DNA of 64,000 nt from Thermothelomyces thermophilus ATCC 42464 (GCF_000226095.1 NC_016472.1:2976001-3040000), one strand, 5' to 3'. Numbered from the stretch's first letter, positions 1 through 12,637 are shown. Numbers and translations: made by a program. The notes: generated by a model not told the origin, from the sequence alone.

Positions 1-39
1 TAGACCCTTTCAGAAGAAGTCTAAGTTAGGTTCGTCACA
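1..39 (+). repeat. Chr1 5' LTR, last 39 bases
   Basis: It matches the ends of the LTRs at 7003-7041 and 11447-11485 apart from a few transitions. It ends in CA and is followed directly by the internal region. The rest of this LTR lies to the left of the window. Confidence 0.85.
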
Positions 40-66
40 CGTTGTTACCACTCCCTTTGTTCTATC

Positions 67-2350
67 ATGGTTCAGAACGGAGGTGACTTCGACCTCGACA
101 TCGACATGGCTACCGACGTTACGGCCGAATAGCTGCTCACTTAGCTTGGTCAACTCTAGCAGCGGGTTCAGGAGTTGGACCAGAGAGACAAGGCTGCTCA
201 AGCTCGAATCAAGGAACTCGAGAACCGCGAAAAGTACTCGTAGAAGTTAGTCAACGAGGCCTACGCCAAAATCGAGGCACTCGAGGGCGCCAAAGCAAAG
301 CGTATCAAGATCGAACCACCTGGCGATAGTTCGAGCCTACGTGGAATAACTACCTCACTGAGGAAGACGAAGACGACCGAGACGCGTTCACACAGGCAGT
401 CTTCCGATCTTACGACCGTTTCGAAGAAGAGCTTCGGAAGGTTTTTAGCAATAAGGACAAGAAGATTCATATGCAAGAAAGACTCGCCAATCTCCGACAG
501 ACCAAGTTAGCAGCCTCCTACGCCGCACAGTTCAGACAGGACATGCTCAAGTCTCAGCTTAACAACGAGGCGTTAATGCAATTGTTCTACAACGGCTTAA
601 AGGAAAAGGTCAAGGACGAGCTGTACAAGTACGATCGGCCTAAGACTCTGGACGAATACATCGCGCAGGCTATCAGGATCGATGATCGACTCTACATACG
701 AGAGCAGCAGAAGCAAGGTCAAATGAACGGAACCACGGTTAAGGCCAACGACAAGAAAAAGCGAGCGTACGTTAGTACCTCGTACAGGACGCATCCCAGA
801 GCCATAGATGTAGACGCAGCGTAGAAGCAAGACCGGAAGAAGACGACTAAAGACAAGTCCAATGTTACCTACTATAACTATGGAAAGAAAGGGCACTATA
901 AGCGAGAATGCCGGAGCCCGAAGGAAGAATAGAAACCAACCCCTAGAAAGGAAATTACAGCCATCGACGAAACCACCAAGGACGTCATCGAAGTAGCGGC
1001 CACAAGCTACGAAGACAAGGGCAGTAACACAGACAGTCTCGGACATAACGACAATGGTAAAGACGAACAAGCACCGTACTCCGAACTGGTCACTATAGAC
1101 CTAGAGATAGGTCTTGCCGAATAGGATATAGTAGGAGAATATACACCGCTAGTTTCAATTCTCCTAGCCTTGAGGCAGTGGGGCTTTACGGTTATATAGA
1201 GGCGGGATAGATCGTGGATAACCGACACCTAAGGAATCGAAAGACCCGGACCTAATGTTCTATTCCTCTAGGAACGAATCGAATGGTACCGTAATGAAGT
1301 TTTTCGGCTTAACACGGAATTGCGTGAACGGGATAAACGCTTGATTTGACTCGCCTAGTAGAGCGACGGAATAAGGGATAAGATAAGGGAACTTCGACGT
1401 ATCGTGGAAACTATTAAAGGAGAATAGCCTATGATATATAATAGGCCCGACAGCTACACCGAGCATTCTAACGATTAGTAACTTACCTACGACGTACGGA
1501 ACCCCGAGTACTAGTTTATACGCGCGAACCGCGGAAAAGACGAGCGTACGTAGGAAAGCTACTAGAAGAAATACTCCTATATCAGCACTAGAGTATCTAT
1601 GATCTACGTACAATGGGAAGGATTCGGGAAAGAATTCCAATACCTCCTAGGCGACGCTACATAACTACACCCTCGACACGAGGCACATACGCAAGTGCCC
1701 TAGTTCCAGTGTATAGTATACGAATGCCAATACTACTTCCGCGACAAATTCGAAAATAATCACTAGCCGACCCGACAAGGAAATGAGGACGGAAGCTTAC
1801 ACCCTGTAGAATAGGTCTACAATACAGGAAACAGAGTGGCCGAATTACTCTAGAAGATCGAAGCCCGCGATCTAGAAAGCATCACGATAGTTCCAAGACG
1901 AGCCTGGCCTAGGCACTACGGAACCAGACGAGACATATAGGACTCGTATTAGAGCAACGATTACCTCTATCACGCGGACGAAAAGAAATTACGAATTCGG
2001 GAGCTTCAGACGAAGCTATGGCACGTACGACGGAAAGCAGAACGGACCCAGTGGTAGGAAGCCGCAAGCACTCAATGGCTCACGGAAATGAGCACGATCG
2101 ACGAAGCCGCTATCAGCCGAACAACTAAAGAGGTTAGCACTGACCTGGGAAACGGGTCAGGGCCCTTCAAGGGGCCCGGAAACCATTAACGCCTGCGTAG
2201 CGGCGAGTGGTAGCGCAGTATAGGAGGGACTAGCGTAAGAGACCACTATATCGAGACCTCCCGGCAGAAACATAGGAAATCGCTACAATCTTTGGACGAC
2301 GGTGGCAAGATAAGCGATTGTAGATAACAGCATAGTAGAAACAGCACGAA
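67..2350 (+). pseudogene. Chr1 copy 1 gag and gag-pol linker, RIP-damaged
   Basis: This is the structural protein of the Ty3-type element, which would form the virus-like particle. A plausible start is the ATG at 67. A one-base frame change is needed somewhere near 310-345 to join this to the long open stretch at 471-824. A nucleic-acid-binding zinc knuckle lies at about 865-913. Its CX2CX4HX4C pattern is visible, but the first two Cys are Tyr, as expected from TGY to TAY mutation. The same general frame continues as a highly charged region of about 450 codons up to the protease, interrupted almost only by TAG. I cannot say where gag ends and pol begins. Non-functional. Confidence 0.75.
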
Positions 2351-5300
2351 ATGCTCGTACTAGTAGACAGTGGAGCAGAAATAAATCTGATTTCGCTGAT
2401 ACTTATAAATCAGCTACGGATACCCTAGAGAATGAAGCGGAAGTATGGCATAGTCAAAGGGCCATTTCCGACGTAATAGGTATGTAGGGAGACTAAACCG
2501 ATCGACATCACTATAGTAGGGAAGACCACAGCAGTCGTATTCAGCATCGTGGATATAGGTAACGACAAAGACATAATATTAGGGTTACTATAGCATGAAG
2601 ATTACGACCCGGACATTAGCTAGAAGAATGGTAGCCACCTACGACCCCGAATGGAGTCGTATTCGACTAGCGAGATAGGGAGCGCGCAAGGATCGCGAGT
2701 AGACAATGCTCAAGGAAAGGCATGTCCTACGGATCTACCGCAAGAGACAGACAGTAGCAGGCAGACCACTACGGACTCTGGAAGAGGCGGTATAACGATA
2801 TCGATATCACGACAGGAGGAACGAGCTAAATCGCCGATAGCTGTTCTCTCTGTTGACGAATACGGAGCACTGTAATAGGAGCAGTAGGTTGAGACAGGAG
2901 AAATCGCTAGCATCGCTATAAACGGAACCAAGTTCGCATACTACCAGAAAACCGAGAGACAAGACAAGACTAGGGAAGTACCGAAGGAATACAAAGGACA
3001 CCCAGCATTCGAACCGAAACATCTAGAAGGACTACCAGAACACGGCCCATAGGATCACGAGATCAAGCTCAAGGAAGGAGCACGACTAAAGTTCTTCAAG
3101 ATCTACTACACGAGCTAGATATAGAACGAAGAACTTAAGCGATATTTAGAGGAGAACCTTTGAAGAGGATATATCCGCCCGTCGACATCGCTAGCAGGCT
3201 ACCTAATCCTATTTGTGCCTAAGAAAGACGGAAAGCTATAGTTATATGTCGACTATCGGCAACTTAACGAACAGACCGTGAAAAACCGATACCCGTTACC
3301 GCTAATCTTATAGCTCCGAGATCAGTTAGCAGGAGCCTAATATTTTACGCGTCTTGACTTGCCATCGGCCTATAACCATATACGGATCAAAGAAAGCGAC
3401 GAGTAGAAAACGGCCTTTAGGACACCCTATGGCCACTATAAGTACCTCGTCATGCCATTTAGACTTACGAACGCACCGGCAACGTTCTAAGCCCTAATTA
3501 ATCAAGCTATCTGACCCTTTCTCGACAAATTTACGGTATATTATCTCGACGATATACTTATCTTCTCTAAGACGATAGACGAACACCAGAAGCACGTAAA
3601 AGCAGTACTAGACGCGCTATACACGTACAAGCTATCAGTTAACAAGGAAAAGAGCGAATTCCACGTCAGGAAAACGGTGTTTTTGGGATACGAGATATCC
3701 CTAGGATAAATCCGGATAGAACCTTCAAAGGTTAAAGCCATCAAGAATTAGCCACAACCGACGTCAGTCACGGAAGTACGAAGCTTCATCGGATTTGTAA
3801 ACTTCTACCGGATGTTCATCAGGAACTTTAGAGCGATCGTACGACCTTTGCACGAGCTTACCAAGAAGAATACTAAATTCCAATAGGAAGAGCAACACGA
3901 GCAAGCATTTACGTAGATCCGGAATGCCATTACCGAAGATTCGGTACTATTACTGCCAGACCCTAAGAAGCCATTCGAGGTAGAAACGGACGCTTCAGAC
4001 TACGCCATCGGAGGACAATTGGGATAACGAGACGGACAAGGGAAGCTATATCCTGTAGCCTTCTTTTCAAAGAAACTCGATGGACCACGTCTTAATTATC
4101 CGATCTACGACAAGGAACTACTTGCGATTGTCGAAGCTTTCAAGGAATGGCGACTATACCTTAGCGGCATGATTAAACCGGTACAAGTATATATAGATCA
4201 CAAGAACCTACGATACTTCACGACGACGAAGGAGCTTAACAGACGACAAATACGATAGGCAGAATTCCTCGCGGAATTCAACTTTAAGATCCGCTATAAG
4301 AAGGGCAAAGAGAACACACGAGCGGACGCTTTAAGCCGACGAACGGATCATATAGAAGGACGAACGGAAACAACACTACCGTTGTTCAAGGAGCGAACAG
4401 ACGGAACGCTACATCACGAAACGTAGACACCCGTAGAAGATGATCTACTTGACTCGTTCCTAGAATGCTATACAATCTTTCGAGAAGAAAGGATTAACAA
4501 GGCACAGTATCAAGCAGCACCCGGACTACTAGTACCTAACGGAGTAGAAGAAAAAGATAGGAAACTCTAGTACCGAGGCAAAGCGTATATCTACGACAAA
4601 GACTAATAGCTACGGATGATTCGAGAGCTCTACGAGTCGAAACTCGGAGGACATAAAGGAGTTACGAAGACTGTTATACAAGTCAAGAAACACTACGACT
4701 TTCTATAGTTAACGGCACGAGTCAAGGAAGTCGTACGGAATTGCGATATCTACAATCGAAGCAAAACGGCACGACACAAGCCGTACGGGCTACTTCAGCC
4801 ACTACTAACAGCTGATAAACTATAGAGTTCGGTCACGATAGACTTTATTACGAAGCTGCTAGAATCTAAGGACACAGCCACAGGAGTGACCTACGACAGT
4901 ATTCTTACTATAGTAGATCGCCTGACTAAGTAGGCATACTTCTTTCCCTACAAGGAGTCCTAGACAGCAGAACAGTTAGCAGACGTGATCTATCGGCAAG
5001 TTATATCAGTGTATGCTTGGCCGCAAGAATAGATCACCGACAGAGACACCAAGTTCGCGTCAAAGTTTTAGCAAGCGTTAATATAACGATTAGGCGTTAA
5101 CAGCAAGCTATTAACGGCATATCACCCACAGACTAACGGACAAACGGAGCGACTAAACCAAGTTATTAAGCAGTACCTCCGCTCTTACGTCAACTACCAG
5201 TAAGATGACTAGGTCATGCTGTTACCAATAGCACAACTCGCTTACAACACGACGCCAACGGAAACGACCAAGGTTACACCGTTCTTCGTAAACTACGGAT

Positions 5301-5877
5301 ATAAAGCAGACCTTAGGTAAGGACTAGAGGTCATAGTGCTAAGAGCAGCAGTCAAAGCGGAACAAATGCACGCACTGTATAGAAAGCTCAAAAAGGAACT
5401 CGAGTTTATTAAGACTAGAATAAAGAACTACTACGACAAACACAGGCTCGAGGGACCTTGCCTAGAGAGGGGAGATAAAGTCTACCTAATTACACGAAAC
5501 CTGCGAACCAAACGACCAAGCACGAAGCTAGACTTTAAGAAGGTCGGACCCTTCGTTATCAAAGAACGAATCTCGACATCTAACTACTAACTATCATTAC
5601 CGTTATCTATACGACTACAGACAGATGTTTTTTATATTTCACTTCTCGAACCAGCACCAAAGAGCGCTAAGGTTGCCACGCACATCGAAGCAGAGGACGA
5701 AGAGGAAGAATAGGACGTCGAAGAAATTCTAGATTCACGCATCATCAACGGAGAACTACAGTATCTGGTCAAATGGCTTAATTTCGGACCAGAAGACAAC
5801 TCATAGGAACTAGTCAAGAATTTGAACTGCCCTAAGAAACTAGAACAGTTCCACCGGCAGAACCCGGATCGACCAAA
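2351..5877 (+). pseudogene. Chr1 copy 1 pol: protease, RT, RNase H, integrase, chromodomain
   Basis: Domains follow the Ty3/gypsy order. The aspartic protease motif DSGA is at 2366-2377. Reverse transcriptase runs about 3200-3850 with active site YLDD near 3541-3552. RNase H, with VETDASDYAIGG, begins near 3980. Integrase (4600-5560) has the core residues in TIDF near 4845, ITDRDTKFAS near 5033 and [10 protein letters not shown] near 5130. A chromodomain at about 5710-5876 contains [13 protein letters not shown], which places the element among chromoviruses. In the family this domain binds methylated histone H3 and steers integration to heterochromatin. Many TAG stops replace Gln or Trp codons, so no full polyprotein can be made. 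This copy is clearly less mutated than its neighbour at 7042. Confidence 0.9.
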
Positions 5878-5909
5878 GGGAAACCCGGGACAGAACCAAA
5901 GACAGCGCC

Positions 5910-6466
5910 CTAGTCGATAGCATCGACGGCATCATTAATCTGCAACGAGGGTATAGCAGGCGTCTCTTGCCGCTCAACCTCCTCTAACTCATCCAAGGTC
6001 GACAGACCATACGCCACCATATCGGCACCTTTCTCCACCAAAAACTCCTTCTGCTGACGAAGACGCCGGAGCCGCACAAGCTTTTCGGACAACTCGCGCT
6101 AGGCTTCTTCCAGACGGCGTTAGGATTCATCTAGCTCAAGTTCGGCACGACGTTTAGCATCCTTGATACGACGCTGCTCCTAGAGAATACAATCCACTAG
6201 AAAGAACATCAAAAGTCACACTCAAAAAAAAAAAAAAAAAAAAAGGAGACGAGCTTACAGGAAGAAAGCAGGATGCCAGAGCCATCGTAAGAACGACCTC
6301 GACGAACATAGGCCTTACAACGCTTTATACGCGCGATCATTTTACAGACAAGGCCTTAAGATGCGCACCAAGAACAAGGTATAACGACAAAACCGTTCTC
6401 GGCGATGTTCTAAGCAAGGGAAGCACGGTAACGTGCAGAATGCGACTTCCGTTTCTCTATCGGCAT
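5910..6466 (-). pseudogene. Antisense accessory gene in Chr1 copy 1: Zn2Cys6-like cluster plus coiled coil
   Basis: It lies between the chromodomain and the 3' LTR, on the strand opposite pol. From an ATG at 6466 the frame gives a Cys array with spacing C-X2-C-X6-C-X8-C-X2-C-X6-C, the Zn(II)2Cys6 spacing. The last two Cys are Tyr through TGY to TAY change. A 62 bp intron (6258 down to 6197, GTAAGC...CTAG, with a long T tract) keeps phase. The second exon is rich in Arg, Glu and Leu, ends LDELEEVERQ...DAVDAID, and should form a coiled coil. The remaining disruptions are TAG. The TAG at 5910-5912 may be the true stop or a mutated Gln/Trp codon. The role is unknown; DNA binding or Gag-like nucleic-acid binding is possible. 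The zinc spacing and splice phase are seen; the function is not. Confidence 0.65.
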
Positions 6467-6593
6467 TTTGTCAACATAGCGACCACGATACAGAAACAGG
6501 GAGAATACAGTACTCACAAGCGGAGGGTTGTTAGCGCTATTTGAAACGACCTAAGAAGGCTTTCGGGTCGAAAGCCTTGAAGGAGGGGCATCG

Positions 6594-7041
6594 TGTCACG
6601 GATAAGCACATAGGCGGCCTGGCAGGCTGTAGCTAGGACACGGGACATTCCGACAGCCAATCACTCGACGGACCAATCAGAAGATTATCACCGCCAAGAC
6701 TAAGGTCGTCACTGGTAATAATAGCATATCACCGTCGACAACGCAGAATCACAAAGTGAAAGGAGAAGTGGTACTAGTAATAACTATTAAAGAGGGACAG
6801 ACCATTGTATATATATAGCTAGCTAGTCACTTGTTATAGTGGACTCTGGGAGTTCGCCAGTGGTAATAATCACAATCACAGTACTCATACCAAGCGCTGC
6901 TGATTACTGTGAGAGACAACTCTAAGTGTTGTTATGAACCCTTTGGCTTCACCGAATCCCTTAGACGACCTGCCTGCTTGTCTCGCTTCACCTACCTCCG
7001 TCTAGACCCTTTTAGAAGAAGTCTGAGTTGGGTTCGTCACA
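6594..7041 (+). repeat. Chr1 LTR (middle), 448 bp
   Basis: It starts TGTCACGG just after the purine tract GAAGGAGGGG (6579-6588) and ends GTCACA, so it has TG...CA ends. It serves as 3' LTR of copy 1 and sits directly against the truncated copy 2. Its right half matches the LTR ending at 11485. Its left (U3) half does not, apart from a few bases at the start. Confidence 0.8.
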
Positions 7042-10000
7042 AAGAATAGTAGCTACCTATAACCCTAAACGGAGTTATATTTGACTAGCGAGATAGGGAG
7101 CATATAAGGATTACGAGCAGACGATACTTAGGGGAAGGTATATCCTATAGATCTACCACAAGAGATAGATAGTAGTAGACAGACTACTACAGACTCTAGA
7201 AGAGGCAGTATAACGACATCAATATCGCGATAGGAGAAACGAGCTAAACCGCCGATAGCTATTCTCTCTGTTAACGAATGCGGAACACTATAATAGGAGT
7301 AGTAAGTTAAGACAGGAGAAATCGCTAGCATTGCTATAGATGGAACTAAGTTCGTATACTATTAGAAAACTAAGAGATAAGATAAGACTAGGGAAGTATC
7401 GAAAGAATACAAAGGATACCTAACATTCGAACCGAAGTATCTAGAAGGACTACTAGAACACGGCCTATAGGATTATAAGATCAAGCTCAAAGAAGGAGTA
7501 CGACTAAAGTTCTTCAAGATCTATTATATAAGCTAGACTTAGAACGAAGAACTTAAGCGATATTTAGAGGAAAACCTTTGAAGAGGATATATCTACCTAT
7601 TAACATTGCTAGTAGGCTACCTAATCCTATTTATACCTAAGAAAGATAGAAAGCTATAGTTATATGTTGACTATCGGCAACTTAACGAATAGACCGTGAA
7701 AAACCGATACCTATTACTGCTAATCTCACGGCTCTGAGATTAGTTAGCAAGAGCCTAATATTTTACGTATCTTGACTTGCTATCGGCCTATAACTATATA
7801 TAGATCAAAGAAGGCGACGAGTAGAAAACGGCCTTTAGGATACCCTATAGTTACTATAAGTACCTTGTCATGCTATTTGGACTTACGAACACGCTAGTAA
7901 CGTTCTAAGCCCTAATTAATCAAGCTATCCGACCCTTTCTCGACAAATTTGCGGTATATTATCTTAACGATATACTTATCTTCTCTAAGACGATAGACGA
8001 ACACTAGAAGTACGTGAAAGCAATACTAGACACGCTATATATATATAAACTATTAGTTAACAAGGAAAAGAGCGAATTCCACGTTAGGAAAACGGTGTTT
8101 TTAGGATATAAGATATCCCTAGGACAAATCTAGATAGAACCTTTAAAGGTTAAAGCTATTAAGAATTGGCTATAACTGACGTTAGTCACGGAAGTACGAA
8201 GCTTTATTAGATTTATAAACTTCCACTAGATATTTATTAGGAACTTTAGAGCGATTATACAACCTTTATATAAACTTACTAGGAAAAATACTAAATTCTA
8301 ATAGAAAGAATAGTACGAGCAAGTATTTATATAGATCTGTAATGCCATTACTAAAGATCTAGTACTAGTACTACTAGATCCTAAGAAGCCATTTAAGGTA
8401 GAAACGGACGCTTTAGACTATACTATTAGAGGATAATTAAGATAACGAGATAGACAAGGAAAGCTATATCCTATAGCCTTCTTTTTAAAGAAGCTCGATA
8501 GACTACGTCTTAATTATCTAATCTACAATAAGGAACTACTTATAATTGTCAAAGCTTTCAAGGAATAGTAACTATACCTTAGTAATACAATTAAACCGGT
8601 ACAAGTATATATAGATTACAAGAACTTACAATACTTTATAACGACAAAGGAGCTTAATAGACGACAAATATAATAGGTAGAGTTCCTCGTAGAATTTAAC
8701 TTCGAAATCCGCTATAAGAAGGGCAAAGAGAACGTATAAGCAGATATCTTAAGCCGACGAACGGATCATATAGAAGGACAAACGGAAACAATACCACCGT
8801 TATTCAAGGAACAAATAGACGGAACGCTACATCACGAAACGCAGACACCCGTAGAAGATGATCTACTTGACTCGTTCCTAGAGTATTATATAATCTTTTG
8901 AGAAGAAAGGATTAACGAGACATAATATTAAGCAGCACCTAGACTATTAGTACCTAACGGAGTAGAAGAAAGAGATAGGAAACTCTAGTACTAAGGCAAA
9001 GTATATATCTATGACGGGGATTAATAGCTACGAATGATTTAGGAACTCTATAAGTCGAAACTTAGAGGATATAAAGGAGTTACAAAGACTATCGTATAAG
9101 TTAGGAAACACTACGACTTTCTATAGTTAACGGTACAAGTTAAGAAAGTCGTACGGAACTATAACATTTGTAATCGAAGCAAAACGGCACGATACAAGCC
9201 GTATAGGCTACTTTAGCTACTACTAATAGCTAACAAACTATAGAGTTTAGTTACAATAGACTTTATTATAAAGCTACTAGAATCTAAGAATATAGCTATA
9301 GGAGTGACCTACGATAGTATTCTTACTATAGTAGATTACTTAACTAAATAGGCATACTTCCTTCCCTATAAGGAGTCCTAAATAGTAGAATAGTTAGTAG
9401 ATATAATCTATTGGTAAGTTACATCAGTATATGCTTAGCTATAAGAATAGATCACCGATAGAGACACTAAGTTCGCGTCAAAGTTCTAGCAAGCATTAAT
9501 ATAACAATTAGACGTTAATAGCAAGCTATTAATAGTATATTACCTACAGACTAATAGACAAATAGAGCAACTAAACTAAGTTATCAAGTAATATCTCCGT
9601 TCTTACATTAACTACTAGCAAGATAACTAGGTCATACTATTACTAACAGTACAACTCGCTTATAATATAACGCTAACAGAAACGACCAAAGTCATACCGT
9701 TCTTCGCAAACTACAGATATAAAGCAGACCTTAGGCAAGGACCAGAGGTCATAGTGCCAAGAGCAGTAGTCAAAGTAGAACAAATACACGTACTATATAA
9801 AAAGCTTAAAAAGGAACTCGAGTTTGTCAAGACTAGAATAAAGAACTACTACAATAAACATAGGCTCAAGGGACCTTGCCTAGAGAGGAAAGACAAAGTC
9901 TACCTAATCGTACGAAACTTACGAACCAAACGACTAAGCACGAAGCTAGACTTTAAGAAGGTTAGACCTTTTGTTATTAAAGAACGAATTTCGACATCTA

Positions 10001-10290
10001 ACTACCGACTATCATTACTATTATCTATATAACTATAGATAGATATTTTTTATATTTTACTTCTCGAACTAGTACTAAAGAACGCTAAGGTTACTACATA
10101 TATCAAAGTAAAGGACAAAGAGGAAGAATAGGACGTTAAAGAGATTCTAGATTTATATATTATTAATAGAGAACTATAGTACCTAGTTAAATAGTTTAAT
10201 TTCAGACTAGAAAACAATTTATAAGAACTCGTTAAGAACCTAAATTGCCCTAAGAAACTAAAGCAGTTCTACTAGTAGAATCCTAACTAG
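7042..10290 (+). pseudogene. Chr1 copy 2 pol, 5'-truncated and heavily RIPped
   Basis: The sequence after the LTR aligns base for base with copy 1 from about 2621 onward, so gag, the linker and the protease core are missing. Reverse transcriptase (active site region YYLND at 7957-7971, where YLDD lost an Asp by G to A), RNase H, integrase and the chromodomain (about 10131-10280) follow in order. Differences from copy 1 are almost all C to T or G to A, giving many more TAG and TAA stops. The 9754-10032 piece near the integrase end remains open. Alignment with copy 1 stops shortly after the chromodomain. Confidence 0.85.
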
Positions 10291-10432
10291 CTATAATAAC
10301 TAGCTCTAAAGCCTATTCCCTAATAGAAAAAGAAGGGAACCTACTAGAATTAGGACTAGGATCTAACCTAATTAACTCCTAATCAAGCACGTCAAAAGCA
10401 CCTAATGCCTAAGCCTAACCTATAAGGGTCTA

Positions 10433-10627
10433 CGTCTCTAACATCGGCAGAGGAGTATCTAGCTCTTCCTCCTCCTCTAGACAAGCTACGCCACGACGAA
10501 AAACTTTGGTACCACAATCGTGTAGGGATTGCTATAAACGACGTAATTAACTTAAACGGCTTAACGTCTAAGCAAGTAACGCCTCGGTCTTAGTAATCTC
10601 CCTCGAAACCTTCTCCTACTCTGACAT
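10433..10627 (-). pseudogene. Antisense accessory gene remnant in Chr1 copy 2
   Basis: It occupies the same position and strand as the antisense gene of copy 1. From an ATG at 10627 the frame reads MSE, then a basic and acidic heptad-like stretch with LRRL, a GTKVFRRG segment and a run of Glu, ending PLPMLET. The arrangement LRRL...G...RG...L-E-E-E parallels LRRL...G...YG...LDELEE in copy 1. The two are too different at other positions to be explained by RIP alone. I could not find the zinc-cluster exon upstream. In-frame stops are TAG or TAA. It is best read as a divergent homologue of the copy 1 antisense protein. Function unknown. Confidence 0.5.
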
Positions 10628-11021
10628 ATTCGAAAGGACTAAGATAGTTAGTAACCTAAGACTATAAAGGAAAATAACAAGGAACCTATAGGCATCTATA
10701 ACGTTTAGACTATTATACTTCTTACCTATATAAATATAGTTTTGACACTTGTTTAAACCCTCTATTATTATATAATGCTTTTATGGCTTCGTATTCTAAT
10801 AATGCTCGCAAGGTATAGCGACTTTGTAACCCTCTTGCTTAATCTTAATTATAATAGTATGTCGTTTGTATTTAAGATTGTAACGATTCCTAGGAATATA
10901 ATTAGCTATAGCAAAAGGAAGTTAGCAGAAGAAGGACATTACCTACTAGGAAAAGGGGGGTATTAGTAGTACTTAAAATAAGTCATAAGAAGCTTTTAGG
11001 TCGAAAGCCCTAAAGAGGGGG

Positions 11022-11485
11022 TATTATATTATAAGCTAACTATATACCATGACCCGGTAGGGTATAGTAGGCTAAATAAGCCACTAATCAAGAAGGGCAC
11101 GAAGCGAGGCTAATATAGGATCGCTAGGGAGCGCGGGTTACCATAGGCAAACAATTACCAAAAAGGGAAAGATAGCAGAGGATAGCTAGCTACTAAAGGC
11201 AATCTAAGGACGGGATAGAAGGGGACTATAAGCGACCGACAGAAGTATATATATATATAAATAGTCACTCGTTATAGTAGACTCTAGGAGTTCACTAGTG
11301 ATAGTAACCCCTTATAATCACGGTACTTATACCAAGCATCGTTATTGACTACTGTAAAAGATAACTCTAGTGTTGTTATGAACCCTTTGGCTTCACCGAA
11401 TCCTTTAGATGACTTGCTTGCTTGTCCCGCTTAATCTACCTTTGTCTGAACCCTTTTAGAAGAAGTCTGAGTTAGGTTCGTTACA
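11022..11485 (+). repeat. Chr1 LTR (right), about 464 bp
   Basis: It follows the purine tract AAAGAGGGGG. The right half (about 11270-11485) matches the LTR at 6594-7041; the left half is different sequence. The start is approximate because the first bases are strongly mutated. It ends TTCGTTACA. Confidence 0.7.
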
Positions 11486-12015
11486 GTGTCATATAGGATC
11501 TATTTAACTTCCCTAAAGCGATTAATAGATTATACTAGTTACTTATAATCGTTAATAAGTATAATAGTAAGCTATTCCCTTTCCTACTAATAATAAAGAT
11601 ATTAGAGAAGATCCTAGAAGTTATTTAGAACTTCGAGAGCTAGGTAAGATACTAATATAGGCTTACTATCTATAAGATTAAGTAAGATAACGACATTATA
11701 ATAATTAGTCTTATAGGGTAAATGCCTTTATAGTACTAAATATAGCTAATAGAGAGTAGCATTAATCTTAAACTATTATTACTATATACCTATAAACTAA
11801 ATAGACTAGCTAAGCAAGTAAGGTAAGAACTAATCTTATACTCGATTAAGATATTAAATAAAGCAAATCTACCTAAGAAGCTCTAATTAGAAAGTATATA
11901 AGCTATAATATACCTATATTTAATTAGCCTAAGCAAAGCTTATAAGTTTAAAAGTCCTAATAAGATACTCTACTCCTAATTTAAATAGTATTTTCGCTAA
12001 TATAAATTTAAATTT
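11486..12015 (+). pseudogene. Copia integrase catalytic core, fragment
   Basis: The frame contains KQDND, matching the second catalytic Asp region of copia integrases. About 45 codons later comes LNRLAKQV, corresponding to the NGLAER block, where the catalytic Glu codon GAG has become AAG. KKL and a hydrophobic block follow, as in the family. Stops are TAG/TAA. The frame continues directly at 43941 after removal of Chr2-a. Confidence 0.75.
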
Positions 12016-12344
12016 CATAATATACTAGCCTTATAGCATCTATAGATAAGCATATGATGTTTTATTTGACTACCTTAGGGAGGAAAAAAAGGAAAACTAC
12101 AAGAGCTATATAGAGGAGTACCTTCTAACCAATATATATATATATAATCTAGGTAAGGCCCGGTTAGGCTCTAGGTTAGGCCCTAACTAGGCCTTAGCTA
12201 CGTATCTACCAAATAAGTTATAAACGAGCAATAAACGCTCTATAGACCTGTAGGGCGTACGTAAGTAGGGCAGGGTAGGTCTATTCCTATGCCCGGGTAA
12301 AGCCTAGGCATTGTCTAGCCTAGGTATAGCCTAGGCCTATAATA
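12016..12344 (-). repeat. Chr2-a 3' LTR, 329 bp
   Basis: It is the same length and sequence as the LTRs at 24795, 31715 and 43607, apart from transitions. The run of C and T right after it (12345-12364) is, on the minus strand, the purine tract preceding the 3' LTR. This fixes the element's orientation. Confidence 0.9.
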
Positions 12345-12637
12345 TACCCCCCCCTCTCTTTTTACGGTTACCAGGCTAACCTGTCCTACATCTTACCCCT
12401 ATGTCGGTCCTGCAAACGGGTCCTGTGCCTTCCTTCCTTTATTACTATAATAATATGACCTATACGTATAATGGTATATCGAGCGTAAATAGGTAGCTAT
12501 TCGAGTTCGGATAAAAGCTAAGCTCCTTCCCTTTGTTATTAGAATAATATAACCTATATATATAGTAGTAAGTTATATATATAATAAGTAGATTGCCTAG
12601 GTCCTATATACTCCCTTACTACCCTTCTCCTAACGCT

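Larger units (their letters stand above)
1..11485 (+). mobile_element. Chr1 chromovirus tandem array (Ty3/gypsy with chromodomain)
   Basis: The layout is LTR tail (1-39), complete internal region (40-6593), LTR (6594-7041), a second internal region beginning inside the protease-proximal part (7042-11021), and LTR (about 11022-11485). The same 39-base LTR end ending TTCGTCACA or TTCGTTACA recurs at all three places. Both internal regions encode RT, RNase H, integrase and a chromodomain on +, broken mostly by TAG codons. The second copy lacks the first 2.6 kb of the internal region, including gag. The shared middle LTR suggests unequal recombination or an insertion followed by deletion. The right end abuts copia integrase sequence. 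The left end is outside the window, so no target duplication can be checked. Confidence 0.85.

Noticed and set aside
67-5877. Recoding of TAG as a sense codon, since Chr1 copy 1 has long frames broken almost only by TAG
   Set aside because: Cys to Tyr, Gly to Arg and TAA changes occur as well, copy 2 shows more of the same transitions, and genes at the right use normal stops. RIP explains all of it.
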